A stretch of DNA of 64,000 bases from Cyanophora paradoxa (lineage: Eukaryota > Glaucocystophyceae > Cyanophorales > Cyanophoraceae), in the NCBI GenBank assembly GCA_004431415.1, contig QPMI01000593.1, forward strand, positions 124,001 to 188,000, given 5' to 3'. Below, piece by piece: positions 1 through 9,700 of the stretch. The first letter of the stretch is position 1. Each line of letters starts with the position of its first letter. Below the pieces are notes generated by a model. That model was not told where the DNA came from. It saw only the letters and a program-made list of their open reading frames with translations, and ran no database searches. Both the position numbers and the translations under genes were made by a program.

Positions 1-2921
1 CGTTCGTTCGCTCGCCTGGATCGCCTCGAAAATGGCCTTCACGCGACCCTTCCTCGCGTCCGAGGCCTGCCCGGAGCGAGGGGAACGTTCCTCCATCAGG
101 CGCGGGGTGGAGGGCCGGGGCGGGGGAACGGTCTCCGGACCTTGCCCCTGCGCGGCTTGCGGCCCGTCGGGGACGACGCGTCCGCCGCCACCAGCGACGT
201 GTCCGCGTCCTGCGAACGAAGTGGGCCGGGCGTACCCCCGTAGGCCCCGGACGAGGATGGGGGTACACTACCTCCCCGCGGAGCTCGGCGTCGATCTCGT
301 CGCTGAGGCCGTCGCTCATCTGATCCTCCTCCTCTTCCAGCTTCGCGGAATAAATAATCAGGCTCGAAAAGAGGAACCAGAATGCTTCGTAGAACAAAAA
401 GCGTATCGCACCTTGGAGACGTGCTTACGGCGGAGCGGGGTGGTCCCCACGCCCGCCCCCTCGTCCTCCTCCTCCTCCTCCTGAAAGAGGACCCGTGAGT
501 CTTTTCCTCGTACCCCCCCGGAAAGAAAAAGAGGATCGCGTACCCCCGGGCCGCGCTGGGCGCGCTCGCGCTCGAGCTCGGCCACCTTCTCGTCCAGCTT
601 CGCCACCAGCGCCTGCGGGGGTACCGGCTTCAGCCTTTTTTTAGGGGGGTGGGGGTACGGGAGGCGGGCCTCGATGCGGTCCGCCACTTCGAAGGGGTTC
701 TCCTTCGGCGGGGGCGGCGCTTTGGGCGGCTCCGGCGCGGCGGGCGCGGGGGGCTCCAGCGTGGCGCCGGCGCCGACGCCGGCGCCGGCCGCCGCCTCCT
801 CCTCTCCGGTACCCAGCGCCCGGCGCCCTCCGCCGGGGCCGCCGGCTCGCCGGCGGGGGCGCCGCCTCCGCCTCCGCCTCCGCCCCCACCTCGCCCTCCG
901 AGGCCCGCCGCGGCCGGGCGGGAGAGGCCGCCACCTCCGACACGCTGCGCGAAGCGAGCCTCAAACAAAGCGAAGCGTAGCAAAGCAGAGCGTAGCGTAG
1001 GGAAGCGTGGGGAAGCCGTCGCCTGGTGTTGAGGTCGGGGGCCATGAGGGCCCGATCCAGCACCTCCTTCAGGACGGCCGTGGAGAGCTCCGCGCTCAGC
1101 TGCCGCCGCTCCTCCCCGCCGATCGCCTGCCCCGGCCGCGCGTGCCGCCCCGGCAGCGGGCTCGCCCCGGCGGCTGCCGCTGCCCCGCCGGGACCCCTTC
1201 GGGGCTCGGCGGGTCGGGCACCGGGCCCGTCGCGGGGCTCGGCGGCTCCACGGGGGTGGGTCCGGCTCGCCCCCCGGCGCCGCGCCCTCCTCCGCCTCTG
1301 CTGGGCGCGGGGCAGACTCGGCGGGCGGCGCGGCCTCCACCGAAGCGGACTCTCCCCTTCGGCCCCGGGGCCGGGGCCGGCTCCAGCCCCGCCGGTTCCT
1401 CCTCGCCCCTGCGGCCGGCGCCTCGGCCGGCGCCGGCGTCTCCTCCCGAACCGGCCCGGGCTCGGCCTCGGCCGGCGCCGGTGCCGAGGTTGGAGGAAGG
1501 GGCGCGGCGCTGGGCTCGGGGGGCGGGACGGCCGCCGGGGCGGCGTCGGACGCCTCGGGCGCTGGCTCGACGGCGGGGGCCGGGGCGGCGGCCGGCGCCT
1601 CGGCCGCCGCCGCCGCCGGATGCTCCACCACGGCGCTGGCCTGCGGATCCGGGGGAGGTGCCGCGGCGCCCTCTTCCGGGGGCGGGTGCGCGGCGGCGGA
1701 TGGGGCTGGGTCGGGGAGGGGTACGCCGGAGGGCTCTGGGAGGGTTACGCCGGTGGGCTCCGGGAGGGGTACGCCGCTGGGTTCTGGGAGGGACACGCCG
1801 CTGGGCTCCGGAAGGGGAACGCCGCTGGGCTCCGGAAGCGGCACGCCGCCGCTCGGCTCCGGAAGGGGTACATCGCCGCTGGGCTCCGGAAGGGGCACGC
1901 CCTGCGGGCCGCCGGGCTCCTGCTCCAGCAACGGCGGGGCAGGGGGAGGGGCCTTCTTGCGCGGCTCGCGCCCCTCGATCTCCGCAAAGAACTCGTCGTC
2001 GTCGTCGTCGTCCTCGGGGGGTACGCCGCCGGCCGCCGCGTACCTGCGCGGCGCGGCTTGTTCGACCCGGCACCGCTCGCCCGCGGCCCGGCGCGGGGGG
2101 GGCGGGCGGGCGGGCGCGCCTCTGCTTCATCTCAGCGATGAACTTCGCGTCCTCCTCGTCGTCTTCGAGATCGTGCTCCGCCCCGGCCGCGCTGCCGCCC
2201 GCGGGCGGCGCCTCGGGCGCCTGCGCCGCCTCCTGCGCTGGCGCGGCCTCCTCGGGCGCCGCCTGGGGCTCCGCGGGCGCGGCTTCGGGCTCCTCCGCGG
2301 GCACCGGCTCGGGCTCAGGGGCCTGCGCGAGGGGCGCTCAGCGACCGAAGCGCGTTCCGCGGGCCGCGCGCCGCACCGGAGGCGGCGCGGTCTTCTGCGC
2401 AGCCATTCTGCAAAGGGATCAGCGGCGTAGCGGGAGGCGACCCGCGACAGCCGCGGGAACGCACGTGGCTATACTGGCCCGCAGGCCGCCCGCGGCCGGC
2501 TTCGGCGCCGCCGCCGGCGCGGACTGAGTGGACTTGATGCCCGCAACTGAGGCCTTGGCGGCTGCACGCGAGCTGAGAGGCGGCTCGCTCGCAAGTGTTA
2601 GCTATGGGCTCACCAGGAGCTGCAGCCGCCTTTCCATCGCTCTTGGCAGTCGCAAGCCTGCGGCAAGGCTCGCAAGGCGGCGCGCGGGTGTCGGATTTGA
2701 AGCGTACGTGTTCAGGGAGGCAGCGAGCGTGTTCCCGGGCTTTGCAGGGGCTGCTGCGAAGGGTGAGGAGCGGCGCGAGCAGCGGCGCGGCCCTTGAGGA
2801 ACTCCGACGCACCAGCTCCGGTGGCCGGCTTAGCCGGCTTCGCAGGCGCCCCCGCGGCTGGTGCAGCGGGTGCTCCGGTATCCGCGGCCTTCTTCTGAAG
2901 GCCCCTGGCCAGCGCGCTCAT
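1..2921 (-). CDS. Acidic Pro/Ala-rich disordered protein, 3' end outside window
   Basis: No family is recognised. Many small exons can be joined from ATG at 2921 (MSALARGLQKKAADTG), giving a Lys/Ala/Pro-rich N-terminus. An acceptor at 2407 then leads to an exon starting MAAQKTAPPP, and removing an in-frame 54-nt intron deletes the only stop there. Two acidic motifs follow (DDEEDAKFIAEM and DDDDDEFFAEIEGREP, near 2140 and 1990), then eight GVPLPEPS-like repeats, a long Pro/Ala/Glu-rich stretch, and a more ordered C-terminal part with LSAELSTAVLKEVLDRAL (near 1060-1100), NPFEVADRIEARL (near 665-700) and LVAKLDEKVAELERERAQ (near 555-610). Acidic exons with SDEIDAELRGE continue to the left edge. 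The 54-nt intron is GT-AG and another near 960-1040 looks GC-AG. The gene is head-to-head with the GST gene, 73 bp between ATGs. Coding status is supported by consistent splice and frame joins; function is unknown. The first two short exons are the least certain. Confidence 0.6.
1712..1900 (-). repeat. Coding minisatellite, 8-9 residue PLPEPSG repeat
   Basis: Eight tandem copies of a 24-27 nt unit lie in frame in the acidic Pro-rich gene. Read on the minus strand they give variants of GVPLPEPS, with occasional extra Gly or Asp, Ser or Thr for Pro in the third position, and a last degenerate PLPDP. The plus strand shows the unit as repeats of ggctccggaaggggtacgcc with few substitutions, so the array is recent or homogenised and probably varies in copy number. 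Confidence 0.85.
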
Positions 2922-2994
2922 CGGCCCGTCACCGTCGACCCGAAATTCGTGTAGCCCCACCGGCGAGACTTCTCAGACTTGAGCAAGTGGCACC
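2922..2994. promoter_or_regulatory. Very short divergent intergenic region
   Basis: 73 bp separate the inferred ATG of the acidic Pro-rich gene (2921, minus) from the GST ATG (2995, plus, context CACCATGG). Both 5' UTRs must overlap or lie inside the other gene unless an upstream start is used. No TATA-like sequence is visible. The assignment as a shared promoter rests only on gene orientation. Confidence 0.4.
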
Positions 2995-4536
2995 ATGGGC
3001 GCTTCAGAATCCACCCCTGCTGGCCCTCCGAAGTTCAAGGTTAGCCAGCACCCGACGAGCTCGTTCTGCGCTGACGAACTTGCCTCCACTGACGCACTCT
3101 CGCGTGCGCAGATCGTGTACTTCCGTACGTGCTTCCGTGCCCAGCTCTGCTAGAACGAGCTGAAGCTTGAAACGTGCAGCAATTCGCGGGCGTGCGGAGG
3201 CCGTTCGTCTCCTCCTGGAGGACCTCGAAGTGTGAGCGTCAGCGCCGCTTGACGACGCATGCGGCTCTGAGGCCCTGGAGGCCATTTACCGCTTAGCTCT
3301 GACGCCATGCACAGGCCCTACGAGGTCGTAGCGCCGACCCCCGACTGTACGACTTTGCAGTGCCGCCGCTCTTCGGCAGCTGCGCGCATGCTGAAATACG
3401 CACTTGTACAGGGCCGACGTACAAGAAGGCGCACACGGATGATGGCACTCTCGCCTTCGGTGCTCGCTTGCTTCTGCTGAACGACCAACTTCTCGAATCT
3501 CTGACGCCGTTGTCCGCGCAGGTCAGCTCCCGCAGTTCATCGACGTCGATGGGGCGTCCTGGGTCCAGTCGGGCGCGATGCTGCGCATGTTGGCTCGCCG
3601 GCACAAGGTGATCGGCTCGACGGAAAAGCTGCAGATGATTGTAAGCAGTCTCTCCCCTCGCCCGCTCCGTCTGCGCAGCCCCGCATGCAGGCCGCTGACT
3701 CCTTGTTGCGCTTGCGTACGCGCAGGCCGATGTCGCCGCCGACGGCGTGGAGGACATGCGGTGCGCCGCGCCGCGCTGCCTTTCCGCCCTTTCGATCCGC
3801 CGACGCCGGCGCTGCGCTCTGTGCCCGCCCCTTCCTTCGACGGCAGCCGCGAGTACCTCAAGACCATCTACGGTCCGTCGACGCCGCGCCTCGCCGCGCC
3901 GCGCTCCGCCCCCTTCGCCGACGCTCTCGCCGGTGCGCAGGCGACTACGACGGGACCATCGAGGCCCTCAAGAAGGAGGGCATGCCCAAGTGGTTCGTAC
4001 CCCCTCCCTCGCCCCCTTCGTAGCCCGTACCCTCCCGATCTAAGCTCCGTGTACCCCCTCCCCCCGCAGGTACGGCCACTTCGAGAACATGATCAAGCGC
4101 AACGGGGGCGAGTTCCTCGCGGGCGCGGAGATCACCTACGCCGTGCGCCGTCGCCCTAACATTCTTAAAACGGCTTTCTAGCGTTGGCTTCGAACTTCCG
4201 TGCATTTAGCGCGCGCCGCCGCCCTGCCTCTGATTCGCGCCCCCTTCTTCTCCCTCCTCCGCTGATCACAATTTGCGGTGCGGCCAGGACTACTCGCTCT
4301 TTGACATGCTGGAGAACTGGTCGCGCATCAACGCGCAGCACCTCGACGCCTTCCCCACGCTCAAGGCCTACCACGCCCGGTGCGCGCGCGCGGGCCAGGG
4401 GGGTCCGGGCCTCGGGCACGTGATTTGATCCGCGGCCCCGGCCCCTGACCGCAGCATGGCGGCGCGCCCGAAGATCGCGGCGTATCTCGCCAGCGGCCGG
4501 CGCCCCGACAAGGTCAACGGCAACACGCGTGGCTGA
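2995..4536 (+). CDS. Glutathione S-transferase, pi/sigma-like
   Basis: A cytosolic GST that should conjugate glutathione to electrophiles. ATG at 2995 starts MGASESTPAGPPKFK. After an intron, IVYF supplies the catalytic Tyr, followed across the next intron by IRGRAEAVRLLLEDLE (3180-3230), the usual N-terminal thioredoxin-fold start. FGQLPQFIDVDG and VQSGAMLRMLARRHK (near 3520-3610) form the glutathione site with its Gln-Ser pair. The helical C-terminal domain reads SREYLKTIYGDYDGTIEALK, GHFENMIKRNGGEFLAG, DYSLFDMLENWSRINAQ and LDAFPTLKAYHARMAARPK, ending in VNGNTRG. The C-terminal pattern resembles animal pi-class GSTs. About eight exons are needed. The segment 3310-3380 (YEVV to PPLFG) does not join cleanly; one GC-AG intron starting near 3379 fits the FG/GQLP join. 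Length (about 210 aa) is normal. Identity is secure; the exon 3-4 boundary is not. Confidence 0.9.
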
Positions 4537-4903
4537 CCGCTCGACGCCAAGCTGCAGTGCATGACCGTCAGACTCCGCGCCACGCGTCTCTGGCCGCGGC
4601 CGGCCCCTCGTCAGGCTGCCCTCGGTTCGCCCGCATTCCGCAACGCGATCGTTTCTTCCGCACGTGCTTCTGTAGTACAGACAAAGGCTAAGCATGATAC
4701 TGCCGCATACCATACATGCCATAGTACGGAGCAACAAGAACAAGAACAAGCCACAAGCTTGCAATATTGAGGTCCGGCCCAACGTCGACGGTCGGATTAC
4801 AGCTTGGCGTCTTGGCCCCTTCGCACCGCCGAGATCGCGAACTCCAGCGCCTGCGAGCGCCGTCGGCGTTTAGGCCAAGGAGCCGGGGGGAGCTCGCGAT
4901 CGA

Positions 4904-4928
4904 GGGGGGGGGGGGGGGGGGGGGGGGG
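4904..4928. repeat. Poly-G tract, 25 nt
   Basis: An uninterrupted run of G on the plus strand in gene-free DNA, with a matching C run about 190 bp downstream (5115-5138). The two could pair as a large stem or form G-quadruplexes. Exact length is uncertain because homopolymers are prone to sequencing error. Confidence 0.9.
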
Positions 4929-5966
4929 CATCTTCGTCATGACGAACTCGGAAGCTGGCACAGCGTACGTATACCCGGTCCGACCGTAGCGACGTCGACG
5001 TCATTCGTCATAATGTCGAATCCCGTACCCTCAACGGGCGGGTCCCCCCCCTTCTCCCAGGCCGGCGCCGGCCCCGCAGGCCGAATCCCGTACCCTCAAC
5101 GGGCGCCCCCTCCTCCCCCCCCCCCCCCCCCCCCCCCCTTCCCCTCCCCCAGGCCCCCCGACTCGAGCTCGTTCGTAGTTCGCGCAACGCAATCGTACGT
5201 TCTACATGTGCAAAATATGCACGATACTGCACATACACAAAACCATAATAAAAAGGGCCACTGACTTGCCGTGCGCGTCAGTTGGGTCCGGGGAAGGGAA
5301 TTTAACCTCGGCGAATCCAAAGATGTAGATCTAGATGCTAGAGAGCAGATCTAGAGACTTCGGCCGGCGGGCCGGAAAAGGAACAAAGCCGCTGAGCCTC
5401 GGAGCTGGAGGAAGAAACTTGAAATGCAGAATTTAAGGCGGCCATGCCAGGCGAGCTGTCTTCGAGGCCTACGCGAGCTCGAGCTCGAGGCTAGGCCAGA
5501 TCTATATATATAGCTAGAGGTAGGTCGCGGGCCCCGGGCGCCGGGCCCGGGGCGCGGCCCGCGGCCGGCGGGCGGGGGATGGCCATAGCTCGGGATGGCC
5601 ATATGATCACAAATCGAACCTTATGTGCCTGCACGTGCACTTGACTCGGGGAGGCGCGCGGCCGAGGCTTGCAATTGCCTTGGAGGCTGGCCTCCGCGCG
5701 CGCGCGATCTGCATGCGCATGCGCGGGCAAAGCGCGCGCGATCTGCATGCGCGCGCGCGGTTGGAGCGGCTGTGGCGTGCGCGGCTGGCGCGCGCGGCTA
5801 GCGACATGTACAGCTGCAGCAGACTGCCAAGCGCTGAGAGCGCTATCCGATCATCGGATCGCGAGCTGTGCGGGAGTGAGCTCGAGAACTTCGGAAATCA
5901 AAGCGGCCGGGCGGGGCCGGCGGCGCGGGTGTAGGAAGTGGCAGGGGGGGCGCGGGCAGCGACGTC

Positions 5967-5977
5967 GACCGTCGGAC
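5967..5977 (+). repeat. Dispersed 11-bp motif GACCGTCGGAC (site 1 of 6)
   Basis: The same 11-mer occurs exactly at 5967-5977, 20503-20513, 25898-25908, 30404-30414 and 53533-53543 on the plus strand, and at 26166-26176 on the minus strand. All six lie outside genes. Here it is preceded by GACGTC. Confidence 0.75.
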
Positions 5978-6741
5978 TTGTTGCAACTAGCACGGCCGGT
6001 CGTGGCCATGAGCGCACGGCCGGCGTGCACGTGGCCCGCTTGCGCGCGTGGCCGGTGTGCGCGGCTGGCGCGGCTAGCTAGACCAACTGCCACGCGCGCG
6101 AGAGAGGCGTGACAGTTGAAGCCGCGGCCGGCGCCGAGCTGAAGAGGAAGCGCTGGGGGGAGGGAGAAAGCGGCCGGGGGGTACTTTAAGAGGTTTCGCA
6201 GGGTAAGTTAACGCACTCTCCAATGTGATTGGCTAGCGCACGCGGCGTCCTCCTACGCGACCGCGCACGCGTCCGGCCTCGCTCCCGCAGAACGGAATGT
6301 CGGGCATGATACGGGCAACAACCTCGAACTGGTCTGACTCGTACATCTGCTCCCTGTGCGTTGCTGGACCCGTTTTTGTCCCGGGTGTTGGTGCCTGTTC
6401 CTGGATCACCCTTTGGTCGGACGGGACCGGGAGACATGGTTTCGGGATCCCCTTGTGATGGGCTTTCAGGATATACCGCGCGGCCCGGGTTTTGCGGAGG
6501 TCGGGGAAATGGGATTTGGGGTAGGCCTAGGGTTGGGCCCGAGGGACAGGGACAGGGGAAGTGATTTTCCCTTCCCCAATAATACAGAGTAACATGCTGA
6601 ATCTATCCAGTACTAGAAACGTGGGGGCGCCCGTCCCCCGCTCAACACCGCGAGCCCTAGCTAGCTACATCGTACAACGAATCCTCAACTAATCCTCGGG
6701 ACAAGGTCCGCTTCGGAGAGCCTACTTGCAGAAGAGGGGGC

Positions 6742-9700
6742 CTACGCGAGGCAGAGGGCGAGGTCGTGGGAGGCCTCGATCTTGCCGAAGGCGTCGGCGG
6801 CACGCGCCGTGTGGTGCCGCGCCGACTCCGCCGACGACGCCGCGTGCCGCGCGATCGCCAGGTGGCCCAGCCCGACCTGCTCGCGCGCGAATTGGAGGGT
6901 TGGTTAGCTAATTCGATGGGTTGGAGGGGAGTTGGGCGCCGCTCACCTCGCGGAGCATGCCGGCCTTCTCGGCGCCGCGTATGCAGAGCTTCCACTGCCG
7001 CTTGGCCTCCGCCAGGCGCCCCGACGACGCGTACAGCACCCCGAGCTGACGGAAAATGTGAGGGGGGGGGGATGATCCGGGGAGGGGTACGGGGCGCACC
7101 CAGTACTCGGCGGGGGGGATGGCGACGGGGAGGAGGCGGCCGATGCCGAGGAGCCAGGAGACGAGGGTGCGGCAGGCCCACTCGAGGGCGTGCGCCTCGA
7201 CGCCGGCGGGGAGCGCCTCGGGGGCCCGCGGGCGCGCCGCCGGCATCTCGCCCGAGGACGCCCCGGCGGCGGCGGCGCGCTGGGCCGAGGAGGCGAGGAG
7301 GGGCGTGAGGAGGACCTCGGCGAGGGCGGAGAGGGGAGGAGGCCCCAGCCGGCGGTGGCCGCCCACGGGAAGGCCTCCGCCGGCCAGCCGCCGGCCGCCG
7401 CCGCCCGCGCCACGGCCCCCGCGACGTCGCGCGGCGCCGGCTCTACCTCGAGCCCGCGGCCGGCCGCGCCCCGCCGCCGCCCGGCGGCGGCAGCGGCGCC
7501 GCTCCCGCCGGGCGCCGTCCGACGGCAGCCGCCGCAGCAGAGGAAGCCGCCCCGCACCGACGCGTCCTCCTCGGGGCCGGCGGGCCGGCGGGGGCGGGGC
7601 GCCGGCCGCCGGGCGCGCGCGGCGGTCGCGGCGGGGTCGAGCTGCGCGGCGAGGGCGCCGACGGCGGCCACGGCGAGGGCGACGGCCGCGGCGGCGTCGC
7701 CGCTGCGGTGCGCGATGAGCGCTCTGAGGGCGTCCGCGTGGCTCAGGGCCGCCGCCGGCGCCGGCGCCTCGCTCCCGGGCCCCCCGCCGCCGCCTCGTCG
7801 GGCGCCAGCGCGGCGGGGTACGAGGCGACGGGGCGGGTGCCGGCCGGCGAGCCGCGCCCGAAGAGCGCCTCGGCCGACTGGAGGAGCGAGGAGGCCTCCT
7901 CGAGGCGGCCCCGGGGCAGCTGGCAGTGCACCTGGACCAGGCAGGCCCGAAAGGCGGCCGCGGGGTCGCCCCGCAGTCGCGCCGAGGCGGCGACCTCCTC
8001 CGCCGCGAGCGAGGCGCGCGCGTAGCCGCCCGTGGCAAGGTCGGCGAGGGCGCCGACGCAGAGGGACTCCTCCCGCCGCACGCGGTCGCACTGCGCCTCG
8101 AAGAGCGCGGCCGAGGCGATCGCCGCCTCCGCCGCCTCCCGGAAGCGCGCGTTCGCGATCGCAAAGGAGGCGGCGGCGAGGGCGGCGGCGGCGGCGCCGT
8201 CGGCGTCGGCGGGGCGAGGGCGCCGGGGCCGGGAGCGGGGCGCGGTGGGCACGGGCGGCGGGACGAGGCCCCGCATCTGCGGGTCCCACGGGTCCCGGGG
8301 CAGCTCGCGGCCGGGCGGGTCGGAGGACGGGAGGGGCGCCCCGGGTCGTAGGGCCCGCAGGCCCGCCGGGCGCGGGCGGCAAGGAGGTACGGGAGGCGCC
8401 TGGCGCGGGGCAGGAGCGAGGGGAGGGAGGGGCCAGGAACAGCGCGGCGGCCGAGGCGGCCGAGAGGGCGCGGGCGGCCTCGCCGCGGGCCGAGGCGGGG
8501 CCGGCGCGGAGGGCGAGCTGCGCGGCGCGCAGCGCGGCGTGCGCCCCCTCCCGCTGCGAGGCGGAGGGTTAGAAGAGAAGAAAGCGGGCGGGGCGGGCGG
8601 GGCGGACCGGGTCGCCCGAGTGGAAGCAGAGGGCGGCGAGGCGGCCGTAGAGGCGTGCGCCCTCGGCGCAGGCGGCGGCGTCCCCCGCGCCGGCGGCGGC
8701 GTCGGCGGGCGGCGGGGCGTCCCCCGAGTCGAGCCAGGCGCCGCCGCGGAGGCCGGCGCGGAGCCAGAGGAGGGCCGTGGCGGCGCGCAGGGGCAGTCCG
8801 TCCGCGGGCGGGCGCCGTGCCCCGCGAGGCGGAGGGCGCGCCGCAGGGCCGCCGCCGCCTCCCGCGCCTGTCCGACGCGCAGGAGCGACTCGGACAGGGC
8901 CGCCTCCCACGCCCACGCCGCCGGCGGCGCCCCGGCCGGCGCCTCCGAGGCGGCCGAGGGCGCCGGCCAGCGCCAGAGCTCGCGCGCCGGCGCCGCCGCG
9001 GGGAGGCCGCTCAGGTGGAGCAGGCGGGCGTACAGCGGCGCCGCCTCGCCGTGGGCCCCGCAGCGGCGCGCGGCGGCGGCGGCGCGCTCCGCGTGGACCA
9101 GGGCGAGGGCGCGGGACCGCTGGAGGCGCTGAGGGTCCCGCTCGAGCCCGCCCTCCTCTTGCCCCAGGGCCGCCCGCGGCGTCGGCGGGGCGCTCCCCGC
9201 GGCGCGCCGGGCGGCGAAGGCGCCCACGCGTGGCACCAGTGGAGGTGCATGGCGCAGGCGTCGGGCGCCGGCTCGGCGCCCTTGCGCAGCTCCAGAAAAG
9301 CAGCCGAGGCGGCGTGCAGCTCGCCGCGCCGCGCCGCGTCGATGCGGCCGTACGCCGCCGCCCACACGCACTCGTGCCGGAATCCGTAAAGGGCCGGCGG
9401 CGCCGCCGGCGGCGCGTCCGCGCGCCCGCCCCGCGCCTTCGGCTGGCCCCCTGGCCCGCCGTGGCGGGCCCGTCCCCCGCGGCGCCGCCGGGGCGTCGCC
9501 GGGCCCGGGGCCGGGGCGCCCGGGGCCGGGCCGGGGCGCGGGCGCCACGAGGTCGGCCTGCAGGAGGGCCGCCAGGTGGTCGTAGGCCAGGGCCCGGTCC
9601 TTCTCCGTGCGCGCGCCCAGCAGGTGGAAGAGGTGCTGGAGCGAGAAGGCCCAGCCGGCCACCGCCGCCGCCTCCAGCGCCGCCACCTCGGGGGCCGCCA

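Larger units (their letters stand above)
4537..6741. other. Gene-free interval with G/C homopolymers and short repeats
   Basis: No coding exon was recognised. It holds a 25-nt G run (4904-4928) and a 24-nt C run (5115-5138). A 24-bp sequence containing CCCGTACCCTCAACGGGC is duplicated at 5017-5040 and 5082-5105. Alternating purine-pyrimidine CGCGATCTGCATGCGC tracts lie near 5700-5760, and one GACCGTCGGAC motif at 5967-5977. A T-richer patch near 6330-6600 differs in composition from its surroundings. It separates the 3' ends of two convergent genes. Confidence 0.6.

Noticed and set aside
1753-1910. Tandem repeat considered as CRISPR-like or satellite
   Set aside because: The units are contiguous without spacers and keep a coding frame, so it is a coding minisatellite.
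2304-2406. 23-nt intron GTCGCTGAGC...GCAG near the start of the acidic gene
   Set aside because: Removing it creates a TGA at the junction. The 54-nt GTGCGG...GCAG intron preserves frame and removes the stop.
5600-6110. Arg/Ala-rich plus-strand frames near the CGCGATCTGCATGCGC tracts
   Set aside because: Composition follows simple repeats; no splice logic, domain or counterpart exon.
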